DNA from: Blastococcus sp.
GTDB taxonomy: Bacteria; Actinomycetota; Actinomycetes; Mycobacteriales; Geodermatophilaceae
Assembly (NCBI GenBank): GCA_025963345.1
Contig: JAOPUS010000076.1
Location: 1-11,114 of the forward strand
Length of the DNA: 11,114 bases
Reading direction: 5' to 3'
This document shows positions 1 through 6,567 of this stretch, piece by piece. The notes under the pieces were generated by a model that worked only from the letters and a program-made list of their open reading frames with translations, was not told the DNA's origin and did no database searches. Numbering within the stretch: the first letter of the stretch is position 1; the number at the start of each line of letters is the position of its first letter. The position numbers were made by a program, and so were the translations under genes.

Positions 1-392
1 CGGCGGACAGCTGGATGAAGCCGCTCGTGCGCGGGCACGAGACCGACCTCGTCGAGATCCCGGCCAACTGGTACCTCGACGACCTGCCGCCGATGATGTT
101 CATCAAGTCCAGCCCGAACAGCCACGGCTTCGTCAACCCGCGGGACATCGAGCAGATGTGGCGCGATCAGTTCGACTGGGTGCATCGCGAACTGGACTAC
201 GCGGTGTACACGATGACCATCCACCCCGACGTCTCCGGCCGTCCCCAGGTGCTCCTGGCTCTCGAGCGGCTCATCGAACACATCAACGGTCACGACGGCG
301 TCCGCTGGGCCACCTTCGATCAGATCGCCGACGATTTCTTGAGCCGCTCTCCCCGCACCGGTAGGGACGCCCCGGCCGGCGCGACCACCTGA
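1..392 (+). CDS. Polysaccharide deacetylase family protein, C-terminal part (5' end outside window)
   Basis: The reading frame is open from the left edge (first full codon at base 3) to a TGA at 390-392, so the N-terminal half is missing. The visible roughly 130 residues resemble the C-terminal half of NodB-homology polysaccharide deacetylases of the PgdA/PuuE-like type: an EIPANWYLDD segment, then a helix with MWRDQFDW, a core strand YTMTIHPDVSGRPQV carrying the late conserved His-Pro, then LIEHINGHDGVRW and the closing ATFDQIADDF helix. Family members remove N-acetyl or formyl-type groups from polysaccharides or small amides using a divalent metal. The Asp-His-His metal site would lie before the window, so activity and substrate cannot be judged. 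The last ~15 residues (SPRTGRDAPAGATT) are a low-complexity tail. No terminator follows directly. Confidence 0.8.
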   Translation, partial: ADSWMKPLVRGHETDLVEIPANWYLDDLPPMMFIKSSPNSHGFVNPRDIEQMWRDQFDWVHRELDYAVYTMTIHPDVSGRPQVLLALERLIEHINGHDGVRWATFDQIADDFLSRSPRTGRDAPAGATT

Positions 393-861
393 ACCGGGAG
401 GTCGGCGCTGGGTGACCAGGCGGCCCCTCACAGCGCGGCCACCCGCACGGGCGCTGGAACCGACGGTCAAGGGCACTCGGCGGCGTGCCAGAAGCGGCAG
501 CAGGCACGAGAGGGCTCGTTCGCGCGATCCCGGCGGGTGACCCCGAGACAGCACGGAGAGCGAGCGGACGGAGGAGCCGACGGGGAGCTACGGATCAGGA
601 CCACGAAGCCGCGCAGACCGCGCCACTTCCCCACTTCGGGAGACGCCGGTGGGACGGAGCCCACTTCTCGGTGCCCGAACCCCCCTCGGACACCGGAATG
701 AACCCCCACGGCTCGGTAGCCGTGGGGGTTCTGTCGTCACGGCCTACGTCGGCGTCCACTGCTCCCCTGGCTTGCGCCGCTGCCCCGTAGCCGTGGTCAC
801 GACGCCGGAGCGGCATTCCGTGACCGCCCGACCAGAATCGCCCGGGTGGATGCCTCGATCA
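393..861. other. Gene-free stretch with one strong hairpin
   Basis: I see no protein family in any frame and no tRNA-like cloverleaf between the deacetylase stop and the VOC-like remnant. Short open frames on both strands are arginine- and proline-rich, as expected of non-coding GC-rich DNA. The only clear structure is the inverted repeat at 701-730. Confidence 0.6.
701..730. terminator. Perfect 13-bp hairpin, possible bidirectional terminator
   Basis: AACCCCCACGGCT (701-713), loop CGGT, then its exact reverse complement AGCCGTGGGGGTT (718-730), followed by CTGTCGTC. A long GC-rich stem with flanking A/T pairs and almost no U-tract is typical of actinobacterial intrinsic terminators. It is symmetric and could act on either strand. 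The nearest upstream + strand gene ends about 310 bases earlier, so the transcript it serves is unclear. Confidence 0.65.
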
Positions 862-1020
862 GGGCGATCCGGCGTCCGGCCCCTCGAGTCGTGGGAGCTC
901 ACTCTCGCTGAGAAGGGCGTGACCCACTCGCCGATCGCCGACCGGCCCTGGGGCTCGGTGCTCGCGTTCCACGATCCCGACCAGATCCAGCTGGAGTTCT
1001 GTTCGCCGCCGGCGCACTGA
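862..1020 (+). pseudogene. VOC (glyoxalase/bleomycin-resistance) family, C-terminal remnant
   Basis: The frame ending at TGA 1018-1020 encodes a segment very like the last module of VOC-fold proteins: LESWELTLAEKGVTHSP, then IADRPWGSVLAFHDPDQIQ and LEFCSPPAH. In intact relatives this is the final beta-alpha-beta-beta-beta unit, with the last Glu of 'QLEF' as a metal ligand. The frame upstream (about 649-860) shows no VOC N-terminal half, and I could not find it in the other two frames. The remnant lacks an own start and a ribosome binding site. I read it as the surviving 3' end of a decayed gene. The alternative is a short expressed single-module protein, which I think less likely. Confidence 0.6.
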
Positions 1021-1398
1021 GCGGGAGCGGTCATGCATCTCCTCGTCACGATCACGCCGACCTACGAGGCCGCACAATGCCCTCGACGCCCAGCCGGGTG
1101 GTCCTGGGGCGTTCTCGGCTGGACGGCCGAGCGGTACCGACCGGTCGCGTTCTGGGTGAGCGGCGGCGCACGCTCGGCGTCCTGGAGGGTGGTCGTGCAC
1201 TCACGAGGTGCGCTGGGTGACGAGAACATCGTGCAGAGCCGTCCCCGGCTGACCGGCGTCCCGGGCGGAGTCGAGAGCCCACGACCGGGTGATGTCCGAT
1301 CGGCAACACCCGCTCATCATGGGAACGGCTTCACTCGCACCGCCTCGAGGTCGAGGCGTTCGCTGGCGCGTCTCGGTGTCCCACCTAGTCTCGATGAC
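1021..1398. other. Upstream region of selO, no gene seen
   Basis: The SelO frame stays open through this stretch up to an ATG at 1033, but the translated residues show no SelO or other family signature. I treat it as non-coding. It holds the candidate promoter at 1386-1391. Confidence 0.55.
1386..1391 (+). promoter_or_regulatory. Candidate -10 box for a leaderless selO transcript
   Basis: TAGTCT fits the actinobacterial TANNNT -10 pattern. It ends 7 bases before the GTG at 1399, so transcription would begin at or next to the start codon. There is no Shine-Dalgarno-like sequence ahead of this GTG, which agrees with a leaderless mRNA. No -35 element is evident. This is inference from spacing alone. 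Confidence 0.35.
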
Positions 1399-2862
1399 GT
1401 GAGCGTCGCACCGCCAACGTCCGTCACCCTCGACGACCGCTTTGCCCGCGATCTCGCGGAGATGGCTGTTCCCTGGCAGGCCGAGGAGGCTCCCGACCCG
1501 CGGTTGCTCGTGCTGAACGAGTCGTTGGCCACCGAGCTCCGCTTCGACCCCGCCTGGCTGCGGAGCTCCGACGGGCTGCGCCTGCTCGTCGGCAACGCGG
1601 TCCCCAGCGGTGCCACTCCGGTGGCGCAGGCCTACGCCGGGCACCAGTTCGGCGGGTTCGTCCCACGCCTCGGCGACGGGCGCGCACTCCTGCTCGGTGA
1701 GCTCGTCGACGTCTCTGGCCGCGTTCGCGACCTCCACCTGAAGGGGTCCGGGCGCACGCCGTTCGCGCGCGGCGGCGACGGCCTGGCCGCGGTCGGTCCG
1801 ATGCTGCGCGAATACGTCGTCAGCGAGGCGATGCACGCCCTGGGCATCCCCACGACCCGTTCCCTCGCCGTGGTGGCGACCGGGCGCCCGGTGCGCCGCG
1901 AGACCCTGCTGCCAGGGGCCGTGCTCGCCCGGGTCGCCAGCAGTCATCTGCGCGTAGGGAGCTTCCAGTACGCCCGGGCCACCGGCGACGTCGACCTCCT
2001 GCGCCGCCTCGCCGACCACGCGATCACCCGTCACCACCCCGGCGCCGCCGAGTCCGAGCGCCCCCATCTCGCACTGTTCGAGGCGGTGGTCGCCGCCCAG
2101 GCGTCGCTGGTGGCCCGGTGGATGCTCGTGGGCTTCGTCCACGGGGTCATGAACACCGACAACATGACGATCTCGGGCGAGACCATCGACTACGGGCCGT
2201 GCGCCTTCATGGACGCCTTCGACCCGGCCACCGTCTACAGCTCGATCGACCACGGCGGGCGCTACGCCTACGGCAATCAGCCGGTCGTGGCCGAGTGGAA
2301 CCTCGCCCGGCTGGCCGAGGCACTCCTCCCCCTGCTCCACGACGACCCGGAGCAGGCGGTCGCACTCGCGGTGGAGTCGCTCGGCGCCTTCCGCCGGCAG
2401 TACGACGACGCCTGGTCGACCGGCATGCGGGTCAAGCTCGGGCTGCCCGATGGCCTCGATGACGCGGTGGCCTCGCCCCTGGTCGACGAACTGCTCGCAC
2501 AGCTCCAGGAGAGCCACGTCGATCACACGTCCTTCTTCCGCGTCCTCGCCGCAGCCGCCCGCGGTGACGCCGAACCCGCGCGAAACCTGTTCCTCGACCT
2601 CGCGGCGTTCGACGGGTGGCTGCAGCGCTGGCGCGCCCTGGGCCCGGACGCCGACGCGATGGACCGGGTCAACCCCGTCTACATCCCCCGCAACCACCTC
2701 GTCGAGGAGGCCCTCGCCGCCGCGACCGAGGGCGACCTGGCTCCGCTCGACGGGCTGCTGGACGCAATGACCACCCCCTTCGACGAACGCCCCGGCCTCG
2801 AGCGCTACGCCACCCCCGCCCCGAAGGATTTCGGCGAGTACCGGACCTTCTGCGGGACGTGA
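1399..2862 (+). CDS. selO: Protein adenylyltransferase SelO (YdiU/UPF0061 family)
   Basis: A pseudokinase-fold enzyme that transfers AMP from ATP to Ser/Thr/Tyr of target proteins; bacterial SelO is linked to redox homeostasis. The GTG at 1399 gives 487 residues, the usual family length, and homology begins at TLDDRFARDL. Conserved blocks: AYAGHQFGGFVPRLGDGRA, the nucleotide-binding KGSGRTPFARGGDG (K115), LREYVVSEAMHALGIPTTR, RVASSHLRVGSFQYA, the catalytic HGVMNTDNM (H248-M256), and the metal-binding DYGP (D264). By recollection, D254, N255 and D264 correspond to D252, N253 and D262 of the Pseudomonas syringae enzyme. The chain ends in FCGT, with C485 in the place where many SelO proteins carry a C-terminal Cys or Sec. 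The gene stands alone and is followed by a hairpin. An ATG at 1033 is in frame but would add 122 residues without family similarity. Confidence 0.93.
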   Translation: MSVAPPTSVTLDDRFARDLAEMAVPWQAEEAPDPRLLVLNESLATELRFDPAWLRSSDGLRLLVGNAVPSGATPVAQAYAGHQFGGFVPRLGDGRALLLGELVDVSGRVRDLHLKGSGRTPFARGGDGLAAVGPMLREYVVSEAMHALGIPTTRSLAVVATGRPVRRETLLPGAVLARVASSHLRVGSFQYARATGDVDLLRRLADHAITRHHPGAAESERPHLALFEAVVAAQASLVARWMLVGFVHGVMNTDNMTISGETIDYGPCAFMDAFDPATVYSSIDHGGRYAYGNQPVVAEWNLARLAEALLPLLHDDPEQAVALAVESLGAFRRQYDDAWSTGMRVKLGLPDGLDDAVASPLVDELLAQLQESHVDHTSFFRVLAAAARGDAEPARNLFLDLAAFDGWLQRWRALGPDADAMDRVNPVYIPRNHLVEEALAAATEGDLAPLDGLLDAMTTPFDERPGLERYATPAPKDFGEYRTFCGT

Positions 2863-2883
2863 GTCCTCGAACAGTCCACGTCA

Positions 2884-2912
2884 GAGCCCCGCGGTCATCG
2901 ACCGTGGGGCTC
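2884..2912 (+). terminator. Intrinsic terminator after selO
   Basis: GAGCCCCGCGGTC (2884-2896), loop ATC, GACCGTGGGGCTC (2900-2912). The 13-bp stem contains one G-U pair and starts 21 bases after the selO stop. The downstream GATCGTTC is only weakly U-rich, as usual in high-GC actinobacteria. Confidence 0.75.
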
Positions 2913-3193
2913 GATCGTTCGAGATGGTCGGTCGCTGGACACGACCGAGCAGCTCGGGTGAACAGGTCGGTCGGCCTGGTCCGGTGTCGATCTTGACCGG
3001 ATCCACTGCGCCTGGGGTGATGCCGTGGACCACGATCCGCTCGGAGGAGACGCGACGCGGCACGCCGGCCTGCGCTCACGCCCGGGACGCCCGGACGTCC
3101 CGCTGCGCCAAGCAGTGAGCGCCTCACGGCACCTCGCCCCCCCACCCCTCCCCCGGCAGCTTGCTGCCGGTGGACCCACCGACCACCTCCCGA
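2913..3193. other. Gap between convergent genes, nothing recognised
   Basis: No family similarity was seen on either strand beyond chance-length open frames. Together with the amidase-like remnant to its right, it separates selO (+) from the catabolic operon (-). Confidence 0.5.
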
Positions 3194-3413
3194 CCAGACG
3201 TTCGTCGCCGGCGAACGGTCGCCCGGCTCTGGGCGGAGTTCCTGGCCGAGTGCCCCCTCGTCGTCTCCCCGGTCCGGACCCAGCCGGCCTCCCCGCACGG
3301 CTTCGACATCGAGAGCGCGGAGACCGCGGCAGCGACCATGCGACAGCTGCGCCCGGTGGACGTCCAGGCCCCGGGGTGTCGGCTCGGCATCGCCGCACCC
3401 CGGGACTGTGCCC
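3194..3413 (+). pseudogene. Amidase-signature family, C-terminal remnant (tentative)
   Basis: In the frame with codons starting at 3218, the translation VARLWAEFLAECPLVVSPV, then RTQPASPHGFDIESAETAA and ATMRQLRPV, resembles the C-terminal half of amidases. That part reads roughly 'W..FF...PLVV.PV...PPF..GFD...A', before the 'VNLLGLPA' segment. Codon third positions here are almost all G or C, as in real genes of this genome, unlike the flanking bases. There is no start codon with a ribosome binding site, no Ser-Ser-Lys catalytic region, and the similarity fades after about 3400. I take it as debris of a deleted gene. The assignment rests on pattern memory only. Confidence 0.4.
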
Positions 3414-3476
3414 ATCGCACTGCCACACAGCGGAGTTGGCTGACCAGCCACCGTGTCGACCCGGACACGGTCATGC

Positions 3477-3499
3477 CCCCCAGGTCCTCGACCGCGGGG
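3477..3499 (-). terminator. Weak hairpin after the MFS gene, possible operon terminator
   Basis: CCCC (3477-3480) and GGTC (3483-3486) pair with GACC (3490-3493) and GGGG (3496-3499) around loop CTC, with a 2x2 internal mismatch. It starts 25 bases downstream of the MFS stop codon on the minus strand. The stem is imperfect and lacks a U-tract. Confidence 0.3.
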
Positions 3500-3523
3500 T
3501 TCTGCCGTCTCAGGCACTCCCCG

Positions 3524-4966
3524 TCATCGGCCGATGACCGGACGGCGGAGGCTCCGGTCGACCACGGTGACCACTACCAGCACGAACCCCACTGCACTGA
3601 ACACCCAGCCCAAGGTGTGCAGGCCTGGATCACCGACGCCGGGGGCGTAGGCCAGGCCGGTGACGCTGGTGGCGATCATCGCCCCGGTGTACTGCGCCGT
3701 GCGGGACAGCCCGATCGCGGCGCCCACCTGCTCGACGGGAGCGGCCCGGTACACCACGACCTGGTTCGCGACCTGGCCCATCCCGTTGGGGAGCCCGAAG
3801 ACCGCGACCACGACCGCCAGAACGGCGATCGGTGTGGCGGAGTCGAGCACCGTCAGAGCGAGGCTCCCGGCCAGGACCCCCAGGGCCGGGACGAGCAACG
3901 GCCAGAGCGGCCGGGACCCACGGACCCCGGCGAGCGAGGCGATCGTCCCCACGGCGGACATCCCCAGAAGCAGCATCCCCGCCGCGGTGGCGGACAGGCC
4001 TCTCCCCTCCTGCAGCCACGGCGTCACCCCGAACAGCACGCCGTACACCACGAGGAAGGTGAGCATCACGCGGAGATAGGCGACCGGCAGCGGCAGGTTG
4101 CGCGCGAGCATCCGGACGTCCAGGAACGGATGACGGGAACGCAGTTCGGTCAGGACCAGAAGGAGGAGACAGCCGGCGAAGCCCAGGAGGAGGGGCCACG
4201 GCGGGCGCGGGAGCGCCGTGAGGACGAGGAGCAGGAGGGTCACGGCTCCGCTGAAGAGCGCGACCCCCGGGACGTCCAGCAGCCGCCAGACGGCAGCGGC
4301 CCGAACCCGTGGGCGCGACCGCGGGAGGTAGAGCAGCCCGAGGGCGGTCACGAGGAGGCCGAGCGGCGCGTTGATCGCGAAGACGGCCCGCCACCCCACC
4401 GTGTCCACCAGGACGCCACCGAGCGGCGGACCGACCGTCAGGGTGACCAGACTGGCGGTGTTGAGCAGGCCGAGGACGCGGGCCGGGGCCGGCACGCCGA
4501 GCCGATCTGCCTGCTCCCGGACCATGGCGACCGCCGCCGGGTAGAGGGCGCCCGTCCCCAGCCCGACGACCGCGCGGGCGGCCACCAGCCAGCCGAAGGT
4601 CGGACCCAGCGCACCGACCACGCCGGCCACCGCCACCAGCACGCCGCCGGCCAGGAAGACCCGACGAGGACCGAACTGGTCGGCCAGCCGGCCCGCGACC
4701 GGCTGGCCGATCGCGCTGGCCAGGTACATCACCGACACCAGCCAGGCGGTGGCTCCCGCGCCGACGCCGAACTCCCGGCCGATCGGCGACAGCGCGGTCG
4801 CGATCATGGTGGAGTTGACGGGGTTGAGCACGGCCCCTGCGCACAGCGGGACGAGCAGCCGCGGGCCGAGGTCCCGCGCCCGCCGACCGGCCGAGCCACC
4901 CACCAGGCGCCGGCCGGTACGAGGGGGCGCCCCCTCGGCGCCGGCGCTGTGGGCCGGCGCCGTCAC
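3524..4966 (-). CDS. MFS transporter, 14-TM DHA2-like
   Basis: An inner-membrane secondary transporter of 480 residues. Hydrophobic segments can be counted as six, then two extra (about 232-250 and 258-273), then six, the 14-helix layout of the DHA2 (EmrB/QacA-type) family. Family motifs visible: NPVNSTMIATAL in helix 1, the loop 2-3 motif A GRLADQFGPRR (92-102), and the helix 5 antiporter-type motif C around VGPPLGG (178-184). The GTG at 4966 overlaps the TGA of the aldolase-like gene by four bases (GTGA), implying translational coupling. The frame is open further upstream, but homology starts only here. As the last gene of an aromatic-acid operon it may carry the substrate or an intermediate. 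By family alone export is as likely as uptake, and the substrate is not shown by sequence. Confidence 0.88.
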   Translation of the reverse strand: MTAPAHSAGAEGAPPRTGRRLVGGSAGRRARDLGPRLLVPLCAGAVLNPVNSTMIATALSPIGREFGVGAGATAWLVSVMYLASAIGQPVAGRLADQFGPRRVFLAGGVLVAVAGVVGALGPTFGWLVAARAVVGLGTGALYPAAVAMVREQADRLGVPAPARVLGLLNTASLVTLTVGPPLGGVLVDTVGWRAVFAINAPLGLLVTALGLLYLPRSRPRVRAAAVWRLLDVPGVALFSGAVTLLLLVLTALPRPPWPLLLGFAGCLLLLVLTELRSRHPFLDVRMLARNLPLPVAYLRVMLTFLVVYGVLFGVTPWLQEGRGLSATAAGMLLLGMSAVGTIASLAGVRGSRPLWPLLVPALGVLAGSLALTVLDSATPIAVLAVVVAVFGLPNGMGQVANQVVVYRAAPVEQVGAAIGLSRTAQYTGAMIATSVTGLAYAPGVGDPGLHTLGWVFSAVGFVLVVVTVVDRSLRRPVIGR

Positions 4967-5652
4967 GCGGGCAACTGGCGGACCAGGTGGTCCCAGACCG
5001 CGGACACGGCCCGAGCGTTGTAGATGTTCTCCCGCTTGGCGAGGGACTCCTCCGGCGGCGACCAGGTCGGCCACCCGCCGGCGGACTGGGTGAGGATCTG
5101 CTGTGCAGAGGCCCGCTCGAGCAGGACGGCGGCCACTGTCGCCTCCTGAAGCGTCGATCCGACGGCGACGATCCCGTGGTTGACGAGGAACACCGCCCGG
5201 GCGTCGCCCAGCGTGAGCGCCAGGGAGCGGCCCAACTGTGGGGTGAGGACCAGGTCCGCGGTGTCGGTGAACCGCGGCACGTCGGGCGGCACGAAGTAGT
5301 TGGCCGCGTGGCTGACCGGGCGCAGGGGCTGTCCGGTGGCCGCCAGGGCGACCGCGTGCGGCGGGTGGGTGTGCACGACCGCCCCGACGTCCGGCCGTGC
5401 CGCCATGATCTCGGTGTGGATCGGGTACTCGCTGTGCCGGGCCCCGCCGCCGGACAGCACGGTGCCGTTCGGGTCGACCAGGTGCACCCGGTCCGCGGTC
5501 ACCTCGTCCAGGCTCCACTCGGCGGACTTGATCCACACGCCCCGCCCCTCGGCGTCGCGGACGGAGGCGTGCCCCCAGATCAGGTCCCCGTGCCCGGCCG
5601 CAGCCAGTACCTGGGACGACGTGGCAACCAGCTCGCGGACGTCGGTGCTCAA
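4963..5652 (-). CDS. Class II aldolase/adducin-fold protein (second copy)
   Basis: 229 residues of the zinc-dependent class II aldolase/adducin fold (PF00596-type), the family of L-fuculose-phosphate aldolase and of several aromatic-acid decarboxylases. Zinc-site residues are visible: H94 and H96 in HTHPPH and H159 in VNHGIVAVG. E75 in HSEYPIHTE lies where the fuculose aldolase catalytic acid sits. It diverges clearly from the paralogue at 6568-7284 and has a longer C-terminal tail (WPTWSPPEESLAKRENIYN). The start is TTG, preceded by GGAG at 8 bases; no ATG or GTG in frame gives a better fit. It overlaps the MFS gene by 4 bases and follows the IclR gene by 46 bases. It may be a decarboxylase or aldolase acting on a related aromatic acid; the substrate is unknown. 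Confidence 0.85.
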   Translation of the reverse strand: MSTDVRELVATSSQVLAAAGHGDLIWGHASVRDAEGRGVWIKSAEWSLDEVTADRVHLVDPNGTVLSGGGARHSEYPIHTEIMAARPDVGAVVHTHPPHAVALAATGQPLRPVSHAANYFVPPDVPRFTDTADLVLTPQLGRSLALTLGDARAVFLVNHGIVAVGSTLQEATVAAVLLERASAQQILTQSAGGWPTWSPPEESLAKRENIYNARAVSAVWDHLVRQLPA

Positions 5653-5660
5653 CGCAGGGT

Positions 5661-5664
5661 CTCC
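5661..5664 (-). promoter_or_regulatory. Ribosome binding site fixing the TTG start at 5652
   Basis: GGAG on the minus strand, 8 bases ahead of the TTG codon. It supports the unusual start, as no ATG or GTG lies in frame nearby. Confidence 0.55.
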
Positions 5665-5676
5665 GTTCGGACGAGC

Positions 5677-5694
5677 ACGACCGCGACGACCGCG
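5677..5694. repeat. Tandem direct repeat of a 9-mer
   Basis: ACGACCGCG occurs twice in immediate succession in the 46-base gap between the IclR stop and the following aldolase-like gene. It may be chance in GC-rich DNA or a small regulatory element. Confidence 0.4.
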
Positions 5695-5698
5695 GGGC

Positions 5699-6493
5699 TC
5701 AGAGGAGCAGGTGGTCGATCTCCTCGGCCGCGGTCATCAGGCGCCCGAGGATGGTCTGGCGGATTTCGGTGCTCATCCGGCTGGCCGGCACCGAGGCGTT
5801 GATCGCCAGCCGCGGAGCGCGGGTGGAGCGCAGCGCGACGGCCATCGAGCTGACCCCCTCCTCGCTCTCCTCCTCGCTGCTGGCGAAGCCCTGGGTACGG
5901 ATCTGGTCCAGCACCTCCAACAGCCGGGTGCGGGTACCCACCGAGTGCGGGGTGAGCTGGACCAGCTGCTCGTCCGGGTAGATCCGGAACAGCTCGTCCT
6001 CCGACAGGGTGGCCAGCAGGGCCTTGCCCGTGGACGTGCAGTGTGCGGGCATCGCCCGGCCGAGCCGGTTGCCCACCCGCAGCGCGCGCGTGCTCTCGAT
6101 CGAGTCGATGAAGTGGACGTCGCCGCCCTCCAGCCGGCCGAGGTGCACCGTCTCCTGCAGCTCGGCGTTCAGCCGCTCCAGGACCGGCCGGGACCGGTTC
6201 CGCACGTCCAGCCGGCGCAGGACACCGAAGGCCAGGTTGTCCAGCGTCGGACCGGGCACGTAGCCGCGCGTGGCGCTGTCCTGGCGCACGAAGCCGCGGA
6301 ACTGCAACATCGCCAGCAGCCGGTGCGCCGTGGACGACGCCACGCCGAGGTACTGGCTGACGTCGGTCAGCCGCAGCTTGGGTCGTTCCCCCAGCAGCAG
6401 GAGCACCCGCAGCGCGTTGTCGACGGACTCGATCGGGTACTGCGGTGGGCCTCCGTACTCCGGCGCAGGTGGAAAACCCTCGACCTCGTCCAT
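5699..6493 (-). CDS. phtR: IclR-family transcriptional regulator (probable PhtR)
   Basis: 264 residues. After a short proline-rich leader, an N-terminal winged helix-turn-helix spans about 20-82 (YPIESVDNALRVLLLLGE, then LTDVSQYLGVASSTAHRLL, the recognition helix, and the wing ending RGYVPGP). The IclR effector domain follows (about 95-264), with typical blocks ETVHLGRLEG, MPAHCTSTGKALLA and GFASSEEESEEGVSSMAVAL. IclR proteins bind small organic acids and repress or activate neighbouring catabolic genes. In actinobacterial phthalate clusters an IclR gene (phtR/padR) follows phtC, as here. It is co-directional with the operon, 74 bases after the preceding gene, and may have its own promoter there. 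The ATG at 6493 has no clear Shine-Dalgarno site. The symbol rests on gene order. Confidence 0.85.
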   Translation of the reverse strand: MDEVEGFPPAPEYGGPPQYPIESVDNALRVLLLLGERPKLRLTDVSQYLGVASSTAHRLLAMLQFRGFVRQDSATRGYVPGPTLDNLAFGVLRRLDVRNRSRPVLERLNAELQETVHLGRLEGGDVHFIDSIESTRALRVGNRLGRAMPAHCTSTGKALLATLSEDELFRIYPDEQLVQLTPHSVGTRTRLLEVLDQIRTQGFASSEEESEEGVSSMAVALRSTRAPRLAINASVPASRMSTEIRQTILGRLMTAAEEIDHLLL

Positions 6494-6504
6494 GGCCCGA
6501 GGCT

Positions 6505-6534
6505 ACGTGCTGTCTGCTGTGCAGAGAAACGTGC
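6505..6534. promoter_or_regulatory. Candidate operator/promoter region ahead of the IclR gene
   Basis: The 74-base gap before the IclR gene holds the palindrome CTGC-TGT-GCAG (6514-6524), flanked evenly by two copies of ACGTGC (6505-6510 and 6529-6534). A second symmetric element, TGCA-CGG-TGCA, lies at 6552-6562. The spacing suits a dimeric or tetrameric regulator. There is no direct evidence that IclR binds here. Confidence 0.3.
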
Positions 6535-6567
6535 GGCTGACCCCATCGAGGTGCACGGTGCATGCCC

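Noticed and set aside
393..700. Possible tRNA or small RNA gene ahead of the 701-730 hairpin
   Set aside because: No cloverleaf, T-loop consensus or known small-RNA motif could be found; only the hairpin is supported.
1033..1398. N-terminal extension of SelO from an in-frame ATG at 1033
   Set aside because: The added 122 residues show no SelO similarity and would make the protein far longer than the family; the GTG at 1399 gives the normal length.
1201..2697. Long open frame antisense to selO
   Set aside because: It is His-, Gly- and Arg-rich with no family features and is explained by the GC-rich codon pattern of selO on the other strand.
2881..3063. Minus-strand frame with ERIVVHGITPGAVDPVKI resembling an SDR C-terminal segment
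   Set aside because: Only a short similarity, no Rossmann or YxxxK segment nearby, and it overlaps the selO terminator; chance likeness is more probable.
3161..5023. 620-codon + strand frame across the MFS and aldolase genes
   Set aside because: Beyond about 3413 the translation is low-complexity (Gln/Arg/His-rich) and antisense to clear membrane-protein coding sequence, so it is a shadow frame.
4967..5536. In-frame upstream extension of the MFS gene
   Set aside because: It lies over the aldolase-like gene in another frame and has no transporter similarity; GTG 4966 with its GTGA overlap fits the operon pattern.
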